The notes below the pieces were generated by a model. The model searched no databases, was not told the DNA's origin, and saw only the letters and a list, made by a program, of their open reading frames with translations. A stretch of DNA of 5,854 nt from Pseudomonadota bacterium (lineage in GTDB: Bacteria; Hydrothermota; 32-111; QNBC01): assembly GCA_011682715.1 (NCBI GenBank), contig JAACEC010000158.1, forward strand, positions 1 through 5,854, given 5' to 3'. Within the stretch, counting starts at the first letter, position 1. The number at the start of each line of letters is the position of its first letter. Shown here piece by piece: positions 1 to 5,287 of this stretch. Both the position numbers and the translations under genes were made by a program.

Positions 1-35
1 CAATGTAAATCTTTGCCACTTCCTTCCCATATCAT
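1..35 (-). CDS. Start of a divergent gene, partial (5' end only)
   Basis: Reading leftward, an ATG at 35-33 opens a frame (MIWEGSGKDLH) that runs off the window edge after 11 codons. It is preceded by a purine-rich AAAGGAAG (48-41) at a spacing of 5 nt, and by AGGAG slightly further upstream (53-49). A weak promoter can be drawn further upstream on the same strand: TTGTAA (83-78), 16 nt, TATTAT (61-56). A second ATG at 30-28 starts a different open frame (MGRKWQRFTL), but it sits 10 nt from the same purine block, so the first is preferred. Too little protein is visible to name a family. The divergent arrangement with the dehydrogenase operon is compatible with, but does not prove, a related function. 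Confidence 0.4.
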   Translation of the reverse strand, partial: MIWEGSGKDLH

Positions 36-114
36 TTTTGCTTCCTTTCTCCTGAATAATATCATATTTTTTTTATTTTACAATACACGATGACAGAGCA
101 CGATTAAACACCCC

Positions 115-142
115 GCCTGCGCTAAAGCTACGGCGGACAGGC
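115..142. repeat. Inverted repeat 1 (GCCTG...CAGGC)
   Basis: The arms GCCTGCGC (115-122) and GCG-GA-CAGGC (133-142) can form an 8-bp stem with a 2-nt GA bulge, around a 10-nt loop that includes AGCT. The sequence resembles a short repeat that I recall from spacers of candidate-phylum genomes; that recollection is not checked. Confidence 0.5.
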
Positions 143-160
143 CCTCCACTTCGTGGCCCA

Positions 161-176
161 CCCCTCTATAGAGGGG
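161..176. repeat. Perfect 16-bp palindrome
   Basis: CCCCTCTATAGAGGGG is its own reverse complement over all 16 bases, with no loop. A dimeric regulator site is possible because the spacer serves two divergent genes. Its place within a run of other palindromes makes a repeat element more likely. Confidence 0.6.
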
Positions 177-185
177 AATTGTGAG

Positions 186-206
186 ATGCTGAAACTAGTT
201 CAGCAT
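186..206. repeat. 8-bp stem inverted repeat (ATGCTGAA / TTCAGCAT)
   Basis: Perfect 8-bp arms at 186-193 and 199-206 flank the 5-nt loop ACTAG. It lies about 34 bp upstream of the -35 box of the operon. It is not followed by a T-run, so it is not a convincing terminator. Confidence 0.6.
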
Positions 207-239
207 GACAGGAAAAATATCCCGCTCACATCAAATTTC

Positions 240-268
240 TTGACATAAATTACGGAATATATTAATAT
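240..268 (+). promoter_or_regulatory. Sigma70-type promoter of the dehydrogenase operon
   Basis: There is a perfect -35 box TTGACA at 240-245, a 17-bp spacer, then TAATAT at 263-268 (4 of 6 matches to the -10 consensus). An alternative -10, TATAAC at 266-271, matches better but at a 20-bp spacing. Either places the start of transcription roughly 10-20 nt before the ribosome binding site, giving a short leader without room for a riboswitch. Confidence 0.6.
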
Positions 269-282
269 AACTCAATACTATT

Positions 283-288
283 AGGAGG
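283..288 (+). promoter_or_regulatory. Ribosome binding site of the alpha-subunit gene
   Basis: AGGAGG, a full Shine-Dalgarno match, ends 4 nt before the ATG at 293. It fixes that ATG as the start. Confidence 0.85.
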
Positions 289-292
289 TTCG

Positions 293-2374
293 ATGGATAC
301 GCATAGGATAAAATCACATCCGATATTGAGCGTCAATAAGAGGGAGAAGGTAACATTCTATTGGAAAGGGGAAAAACTTGAAGGATATAAAGGAGAAATG
401 CTCGCTTCAAGCCTTTTTGCAAACGGCGTAAGGATATTCGGTCATCATCCGAAGGACAAATCTCCTCAGGGAATCTTCTGCGCAAACGGGCAATGCTCTC
501 AGTGTATGGTAATTGTAAACGGCTTACCTGTAAAATCTTGCATGACACCATTAAAAGAGGGGATGAGAGTGGAACCACTTGAAAATTACCCGAAGCTCCC
601 CGCAGATGATAAAATGCCGGAATTCGGCACACCGCGTGTTATTAAAGTCGGAGTTCTTATTATCGGCGGAGGTCCTGCGGGAATGAGTGCTGCAAATGAA
701 CTCGGCAAAAAGGGAATCGATGCAATTATAGTAGACGACAGACACCGACTCGGTGGAAAACTCGTACTTCAGACACACAAGTTTTTCGGTTCTCAGCAGG
801 CATGTTATGCAGGAGAGAGGGGAATAGATATCGCGACAAAGCTGGAAGGTCAGGTAAAGGAGCATAAATCGGTAAATATATGGGCAAACAGCGTAGCAGT
901 TGGTGTTTATGTAGATAAAAAGGTGGGGATTTTGAAGGATATGGAGGAATATGTTCTCGTTGAACCGGAAACGCTTCTCATAACCACGGGAGCAAGGGAA
1001 AAATCATTGGTATTTAAGGGTAATACGCTCCCCGGAGTCTACGGTGCGGGAGCATTCCAGACACTGGTTAACAGAGATCTTGTCAGAGTATCTGAGAAAA
1101 TCTTCATAATAGGCGGTGGTAATGTCGGTTTAATCGCCGGTTATCATGCAATGCAAGCGGGTATCAAAGTCGTCGGCTTAGTGGAAGCATTGAAGGAGGT
1201 AGGCGGTTATAAGGTTCATAAGGATAAACTTGCCCGCCTCGGTGTTCCGATTTATACATCCCATACCGTAGTTTCGGCAAATGGAAAGGAATCGGTAGAA
1301 TCCATAACCATTGCAAAAGTCGATGATCATTTTAATGTAATAAAAGGTACCGAAAAGACATTCAAATGCGACACAATACTCGTTGCCGTGGGCCTGAATC
1401 CTGTTGATGAATTTTACAAGAAAGCAAAAGCGTATGAAATGAATGTTTTTGCCGCAGGTGATGCGGAAGAGATAGCGGAAGCATCCGCAGCGATCTATTC
1501 GGGAAAGATTAAGGGTGCTGAAATCGCAAACAAAATGCTTTCTTCAAAGGAGCCGATACCCGATGAATGGAAAAAGACCGGTGATGTACTAAAATCAAAG
1601 CCGGGGAAACTCCACGAGAGGAGGCGTATTCCCGAGAAAGAGGAGGGGGTTTTCCCCATAATAAATTGTGTGCAGGAAATTCCTTGCAACCCCTGTACGA
1701 CAGTTTGTCCAAAGGACTGTATCAAGCTCGACGGCGATTCGATTCTAAATGTACCCGTATATGTCAACGATGCCTGCATAGGATGTGAACAGTGCGTTGC
1801 AATTTGCCCGGGCCTCGCCATAACACTCGTAGATTATAGAAAAAGTCCGGATTATGCCGTAGTTACCGTACCGTTCGAATTCGAAGAGGGAACGATCAAT
1901 GTCGGTGATACTGTAATTACCGTGGATATGGAGGGTAATGAAGTCGAAAATGCGGAGGTTCTTAGCATAAAAAATGTTAAGGCAAACAATAGAACCCCTC
2001 TTATAAAACTAAAACTCTCCAAAGAAAACGCCAAAAAGGTTGTTGGAATCAGGATTCAAAAGGAGTTTGATTTAGGAAGTGTCGAAAATGTCGATAATAT
2101 ACCCGATGAAGCTATCGTTTGCCGCTGTGAAAGGGTAACTGCAGGTGAAATCAGGAAACTGATCAGGGAAGGCATTCACGATATGAACCAGATAAAGATA
2201 TTAACACGAGCAGGTATGGGTGCCTGTGGTGGAAAAACATGCAGACCCATAATTGAAAAAATGCTTCGTCAGGAGGGTGTCCCCGAGAAGGAAATCAACG
2301 TTAGCACGGACAGACCTCTCTTTGTGGAAGTTGAACTTGAAAAATTCGCAAAAGGGGAGGGTAAAAATGAATAG
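293..2374 (+). CDS. Fused iron-sulfur flavoprotein, alpha subunit of an amino-acid dehydrogenase (sarcosine oxidase alpha/HcnA-HcnB/PDH-alpha type)
   Basis: A 693-aa electron-transfer and flavin subunit. Residues about 10-95 form a plant-type [2Fe-2S] domain with Cys63, 68, 71 and 83 (C-x4-C-x2-C-x11-C). Residues about 118-415 form a disulfide-reductase-like fold with an FAD motif (G125, G127, G130), a second nucleotide motif (G274, G276, G279), an ITTGA segment near 230 and AGD at 388-390. Residues 459-505 hold ferredoxin-like cysteines: C465, C468, C472 with C459 nearby, and a classical C495/498/501/505 set. Residues about 520-590 look beta-rich and are unassigned. Residues 610-650 carry a BFD-like [2Fe-2S] site (C610, C612, C645, C650). 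Parts that are separate small subunits in archaeal proline dehydrogenases and bacterial HcnABC-like enzymes are fused here. No aminomethyltransferase-like C-terminus is present, which argues against true tetrahydrofolate-dependent sarcosine oxidase. It overlaps the beta-subunit gene by 8 nt and probably forms a complex with it in the cytoplasm or at the inner membrane. The family call is firm; the substrate is unknown. Confidence 0.88.
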   Translation: MDTHRIKSHPILSVNKREKVTFYWKGEKLEGYKGEMLASSLFANGVRIFGHHPKDKSPQGIFCANGQCSQCMVIVNGLPVKSCMTPLKEGMRVEPLENYPKLPADDKMPEFGTPRVIKVGVLIIGGGPAGMSAANELGKKGIDAIIVDDRHRLGGKLVLQTHKFFGSQQACYAGERGIDIATKLEGQVKEHKSVNIWANSVAVGVYVDKKVGILKDMEEYVLVEPETLLITTGAREKSLVFKGNTLPGVYGAGAFQTLVNRDLVRVSEKIFIIGGGNVGLIAGYHAMQAGIKVVGLVEALKEVGGYKVHKDKLARLGVPIYTSHTVVSANGKESVESITIAKVDDHFNVIKGTEKTFKCDTILVAVGLNPVDEFYKKAKAYEMNVFAAGDAEEIAEASAAIYSGKIKGAEIANKMLSSKEPIPDEWKKTGDVLKSKPGKLHERRRIPEKEEGVFPIINCVQEIPCNPCTTVCPKDCIKLDGDSILNVPVYVNDACIGCEQCVAICPGLAITLVDYRKSPDYAVVTVPFEFEEGTINVGDTVITVDMEGNEVENAEVLSIKNVKANNRTPLIKLKLSKENAKKVVGIRIQKEFDLGSVENVDNIPDEAIVCRCERVTAGEIRKLIREGIHDMNQIKILTRAGMGACGGKTCRPIIEKMLRQEGVPEKEINVSTDRPLFVEVELEKFAKGEGKNE
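2354..2360 (+). promoter_or_regulatory. Ribosome binding site deciding the beta-subunit start
   Basis: GGGGAGG, inside the end of the upstream gene, lies 6 nt before the ATG at 2367. It selects this ATG over the earlier in-frame one at 2253, which would add 38 residues read out of frame from the alpha-subunit gene. Confidence 0.8.
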
Positions 2375-3518
2375 TTATGATGTTATTATCATAGGAGCTG
2401 GCAGTGTCGGAGTACCTCTTGCCCTTCATCTTGCAAAAGATAAGAATAGAGTTCTCGTGATTGATAAAAACCCAAGCCCGGGACAGGGACAAAATAAGGC
2501 GGCAATTGGGGGAATTAGGGCGACACATTCGCAGATATCAAAGATAAAGATTTGCTTGAAGAGCCTAGAGATTTTTTCCCACTGGGAAGAGGAAACAGGT
2601 GATGATATCGAGTGGTACAAAGGGGGTTATACATACCCCGTATATACGGAAAAGGACGAAAAAACATTGGAGGATATTCTCGTTATACAAAAGGAGCACA
2701 ATCTCAACATCAACTGGAAGACACCCGAAGAAATTATGGAAATCGTTCCCGGTATAAATCCGGAAGGACTGCGTGGCGGGACATTCTCCCCCGATGACGG
2801 TAGCGCATCACCTATGCTCGCTAATTTTTCAATGTACAAAAAATCCGTTGAATACGGAGCCGAGTACAAATTCCGAGAACAGGTAAAGGGAATCGTTACA
2901 GAAAATGGAAAAATAAAGGGAGTTATAACGGACAATGGCCGTTATTCGACTCAAACGGTTGTAAATGCCGCAGGAGCTTATGGAAAGGAGATTGCACAAC
3001 TTGTAGGAGTAGATGTCCCCGTTGAACCGGAATCCCATGAAGCGGGCATAACCGAAGCATACGAACGTTTTCTTGAACCCATGGTCGTTGATATACGTCC
3101 CGCAAGAGGTTCGCACAACTACTATTTTTATCAGCACAAAACGGGACAGGTAATCTTTTGCATTACACCCAACCCCAATTACCCTGGGCATAGCAGGGAA
3201 TCAACATCATCGTTTCTCCCGCTCATATCAAAGAGGCTCATTAATTTGATGCCACGGCTAAAAAATGCCCGTGTCAGGAGAATATGGAGAGGATTATATC
3301 CCATGACGCCGGACGGCTTCCCCGTTGTGGGCAAAGTTAAAGAGGTTGATGGGTACATTAACGCCGTAGGTATGTGCGGACAGGGTTTCATGCTCGGTCC
3401 GGGACTTGGATACTATTTGTCAAAATTTATCGAAGGAACATTGCCCGAGGCGGATTACGACATATTCGATCAACTTACACTTTACAGGCAATTTGTAGGT
3501 AACGAAGCATTAAAGTGA
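2367..3518 (+). CDS. FAD-dependent amino-acid dehydrogenase, beta subunit (DAO / sarcosine oxidase beta family)
   Basis: A 383-aa flavoprotein of normal length for the family. The Rossmann FAD motif is at the extreme N-terminus (G10, G12, G15, with acidic D33 ending the second strand). A region near residues 40-55 (GQNKAAIGGIR) corresponds to the flavin-contacting loop of sarcosine and glycine oxidases. The C-terminus carries the family signature: an R-GLYPMTPDGFPVVG stretch and then MCGQGFMLGPGLG. Homologues oxidise a secondary or primary amine at the flavin (L-proline, D-hydroxyproline, sarcosine, D-amino acids), and electrons then go to the partner subunit. The overlap with the upstream gene suggests translational coupling and fixed stoichiometry, as expected for an alpha/beta complex. 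The start follows the GGGGAGG site and places the nucleotide-binding strand right after the initiator, as is typical. I see no signal peptide or membrane segment. Family sure, substrate not. Confidence 0.88.
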   Translation: MNSYDVIIIGAGSVGVPLALHLAKDKNRVLVIDKNPSPGQGQNKAAIGGIRATHSQISKIKICLKSLEIFSHWEEETGDDIEWYKGGYTYPVYTEKDEKTLEDILVIQKEHNLNINWKTPEEIMEIVPGINPEGLRGGTFSPDDGSASPMLANFSMYKKSVEYGAEYKFREQVKGIVTENGKIKGVITDNGRYSTQTVVNAAGAYGKEIAQLVGVDVPVEPESHEAGITEAYERFLEPMVVDIRPARGSHNYYFYQHKTGQVIFCITPNPNYPGHSRESTSSFLPLISKRLINLMPRLKNARVRRIWRGLYPMTPDGFPVVGKVKEVDGYINAVGMCGQGFMLGPGLGYYLSKFIEGTLPEADYDIFDQLTLYRQFVGNEALK

Positions 3519-3531
3519 TAATTTTAATAAA

Positions 3532-3570
3532 AGGGAGAAACAGCTTTTGTTTCTCCCTCTTTGGTTTTTA
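3532..3570 (+). terminator. Intrinsic terminator of the dehydrogenase operon
   Basis: A perfect 10-bp stem AGGGAGAAAC (3532-3541) / GTTTCTCCCT (3549-3558) has a 7-nt loop and is followed by a T-rich tail (CTTTGGTTTTT, 3559-3569). It begins 13 nt after the beta-subunit stop and ends almost at the start codon of the next gene. Confidence 0.85.
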
Positions 3571-3571
3571 A

Positions 3572-4543
3572 ATGCCTGAACTTACGGGAATTTTTTCAAA
3601 CAATCCACATCTCATTGATGTTTTCACCTCGAAACATGATACAATTATTAAAAATAATACAATAGCCATATCTTCCCAAGATGAAGGAGTCGGAACATAC
3701 TTTTCCGGGATTTACAATGAAGGATTTTGGCTCGCCATTGGTGTAGGTATAAAAAAAGAATCCGGTCATTTCAAAATAATGGAAAAAGCGGATTGGGAGC
3801 TTGCATACAAAACGGGAGTTATCCCCGAAAACGGGCATTTTATATTTATAAAATACGATAACAGAAAGCTCGAAATTGCAAATGACCCTTTCGGTATAAG
3901 AGATCTTTTCTATACCTGGGAGAACGACACGATATTATTTTCCACAAAAATTGAATCTTTAGTTGATTATAAAGAAGATGCAAAAATCAACTTTAACGCC
4001 ATATCTACCGATTTTCTTTTTAGCGAACGTTTTACATATGATTCTGAGCTCAAGGGGATTTCCCGACTCGGACCGGATGCAAGAGCTGTCTTTTACCCCG
4101 ATAAACTTACTCTAAAGAGGAATGATACTTTTCTAAATCCGCTTAATGAAAACAAAAATATCGATGATTACTTTAACAATATTCTCTCAATAAGCACCTC
4201 GAAGCCCCTTTCACTCGGACTTTCAGGTGGTGTGGATTCGAGGATTTTGCTTGCCTACATGTTAGCAAATGGTGTTAATTTTACTACTCACTCCTTTGGC
4301 TCGAGAGAAGATCCTGATAATATTGCAGCAAAAGAAATGGCAAATAGCCTCAAATTTGAAAACAAAGTTTTTGACGAATACGATCGTTATAAGATTATCG
4401 ACTATCTTCGGGAATTTTTGAATTATAACCCCTTCAATCGCGGGATTGAACGTGTTCCTTATTACTATTTTTACAAAAAGCAGGGGGAAAACAATACAAT
4501 CATCGACGGTGCTTTCGGTGAATTTGCAAGAAGAGATTATTAG
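3572..4543 (+). CDS. 5' fragment: degenerate GATase II domain plus PP-loop of the AsnB-like protein
   Basis: This 323-aa frame would be translated as the sequence stands. The N-terminus MPELTGIF aligns with the AsnB start M-C-G-I-x-G but lacks the catalytic cysteine. Residues 105-110 (DPFGIR), FSTKIESL (123-130) and the RLGPDA stretch (165-170) are landmarks of the class II glutaminase fold, so the fold is kept although the nucleophile is lost. The PP-loop SGGVDS (218-223) marks the ATP-pyrophosphatase domain. The segment at 312-323 (DGAFGEFARRDY) sits where AsnB usually has a G-D-G-A-D-E type motif, and the second Asp and Glu do not line up well. The product ends right there, missing the rest of the synthetase domain, so it is probably inactive. 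The start is supported by the AsnB-like N-terminus and by a TAA directly upstream (3569-3571), not by a ribosome site. Confidence 0.6.
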   Translation: MPELTGIFSNNPHLIDVFTSKHDTIIKNNTIAISSQDEGVGTYFSGIYNEGFWLAIGVGIKKESGHFKIMEKADWELAYKTGVIPENGHFIFIKYDNRKLEIANDPFGIRDLFYTWENDTILFSTKIESLVDYKEDAKINFNAISTDFLFSERFTYDSELKGISRLGPDARAVFYPDKLTLKRNDTFLNPLNENKNIDDYFNNILSISTSKPLSLGLSGGVDSRILLAYMLANGVNFTTHSFGSREDPDNIAAKEMANSLKFENKVFDEYDRYKIIDYLREFLNYNPFNRGIERVPYYYFYKKQGENNTIIDGAFGEFARRDY

Positions 4544-4551
4544 AGATTATT
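4532..4551 (+). repeat. Perfect 10-bp tandem duplication breaking the AsnB-like gene
   Basis: AGAGATTATT occurs twice head to tail (4532-4541 and 4542-4551). The TAG that ends the upstream frame (4541-4543) straddles the junction between copies. Ten bases are not a multiple of three, so the second copy both shifts the frame and creates the stop. One copy gives an open frame; two copies give the broken allele. Confidence 0.95.
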
Positions 4552-5234
4552 ATAAAAAGTTATTGTATCTTGATAAAATAAGCAGGTTAAATCCTATATC
4601 CATTTATAAAACTTTAAAAACTTCCGTTCCTCCCATTTTTAATGACAATATTCTGCCTGATATGGAAATTTCGGCAAAGGAACAAATAGAAAAAATCTAT
4701 TCTTCGTATAAAAAATACAAGTATGTTCTCTCTATCGATGACTTTGTGGCACTAAAATACCATTTCCCTAATAAAATGGGGCGGGATCAGGCAAGAATCG
4801 ACAAGTATTGCATCTCATTTATGCCATTTGCCCAATCGGAACTCATAAGAACGCTTTTGTTTCCAAAAAGAAAAACTGTTGATGAAAATGTAATAAGATA
4901 TTTATACAAACCACTCTCTAAATTCCCCTTTGTAAAAAACGGCAAACTTTACCCTTTTAACAAGAAAATGAGGTATTTAATCAAATTAAGAGAGAAATTA
5001 TTCAAGAAACAAAGGCAAGAACCATCTGAAAACACCATTTTGCTTTCCCGGGAAGTCAAAAACTATATTTTTGACGAAATCAGCTCCATAAAATTTAAAA
5101 ACAATAATATTCTGAATAAAAAGCTCATCGAAACTTCTATAAATGAATTTTATAAAGGCGATTATTCTAAAAAATCTATTTTAAGCAGCTTCCTATCGTT
5201 CTACATACCGGAAAGAATCAATAAATTGTTGTAA
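4542..5234 (+). pseudogene. 3' fragment: C-terminal part of the AsnB-like synthetase domain
   Basis: In reconstructed numbering this is residues 321-550. A stretch around 397-416 (NKMGRDQ ... FMPF) followed by a SELI helix matches the asparagine-synthetase landmark in which a basic residue is followed some 15 residues later by a P-[FY] pair. The tail is rich in Lys, Ile and Asn and ends without further domains. This frame can be extended upstream to an ATG at 4446, but there it only shadows the upstream frame and encodes nothing family-like. No ribosome site is seen for independent translation, so it is treated as the orphaned end of the broken gene. It is the most AT-rich coding stretch of the window (two sampled 60-base lines: 25-30% G+C, against 43% in one line of the alpha-subunit gene). 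Confidence 0.7.
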
Positions 5235-5237
5235 AAT

Positions 5238-5287
5238 CTACGGTCATTAATTATATATTCTGATTATTAATGTCGTAGTAACCTTTT
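5238..5287. terminator. Bulged hairpin between convergent genes, possible bidirectional terminator
   Basis: The arms CTACG-GT-CATTAAT (5238-5251) and ATTAATG-T-CGTAG (5266-5278) pair over 12 bp with a small GT/T internal loop and a 14-nt apical loop. The position, 3 nt past the plus-strand stop and 8 nt past the minus-strand stop, suits a shared terminator. The stem is AT-rich and the T-runs are short on both sides (TTTT at 5284-5287 on plus, AAAA at 5233-5236 read as T on minus), so its strength is doubtful. Confidence 0.4.

Larger units (their letters stand above)
115..206. repeat. Composite intergenic palindromic repeat block
   Basis: Four inverted repeats follow each other with almost no gap: 115-142, 146-156 (CCAC-TTC-GTGG), 161-176 and 186-206. 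All lie in a locally GC-rich island inside an AT-rich spacer that has no open frame of note. The 7-mer ATGACAG occurs just left (90-96) and at the right end (205-211) of the block. This could be a target-site duplication, but the right copy is also the natural continuation of the last palindrome, so that reading is weak. No T-run follows any of the stems, so they do not look like terminators. The block looks like dispersed repeat elements; copy number elsewhere cannot be seen here. Confidence 0.65.
3572..5234 (+). pseudogene. Asparagine-synthetase-like amidoligase gene, frameshifted by a 10-bp tandem duplication
   Basis: Two overlapping frames together make one asparagine-synthetase-B-like protein. 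The upstream frame encodes the glutaminase-like domain and the start of the ATP-pyrophosphatase domain; it stops at TAG 4541-4543. The downstream frame continues the synthetase domain to TAA 5232-5234. Deleting one copy of the 10-bp repeat at 4532-4551 joins them exactly (...ARRDYYKKLL...) into 550 codons, near but somewhat below usual AsnB length. Family members use ATP to adenylate a carboxylate and form an amide; besides asparagine synthesis they serve in surface-sugar amidation, beta-lactam and lasso-peptide formation. The Cys2 nucleophile is absent (M-P-E-L-T-G-I-F), so glutamine-dependent ammonia release is not expected. The gene has its own AT-rich composition, no visible Shine-Dalgarno site, and follows a terminator, so it is not clearly part of the operon. 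The substrate is unknown. Confidence 0.8.

Noticed and set aside
115..206. CRISPR array or terminator at the palindrome cluster
   Set aside because: The units differ from each other, there are no regular spacers, and no T-run follows the stems.
2253..2366. Upstream ATG at 2253 for the beta-subunit gene
   Set aside because: It would add 38 residues that are an out-of-frame reading of the alpha-subunit gene; the FAD motif belongs at the N-terminus and GGGGAGG points to 2367.
333..3391. Several open frames of 60-120 codons on the minus strand and other plus frames within 333-3391
   Set aside because: They lie inside the two well-supported flavoprotein genes, have no ribosome sites or family-like sequence, and are antisense or alternate-frame shadows.
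293..3518. Calling the pair sarcosine oxidase
   Set aside because: The alpha chain lacks the aminomethyltransferase-like C-terminal region, and SoxD/SoxG genes are not present in the window.
4446..4541. ATG at 4446 as a true start of a separate 262-aa gene
   Set aside because: Up to about 4541 this frame only shadows the AsnB-like upstream frame, has no ribosome site, and becomes family-like only after the duplication point.
3572..5234. Naming the gene asnB, glutamine-hydrolysing asparagine synthetase
   Set aside because: The catalytic Cys2 is missing and the frame is broken, so the function cannot be asserted.
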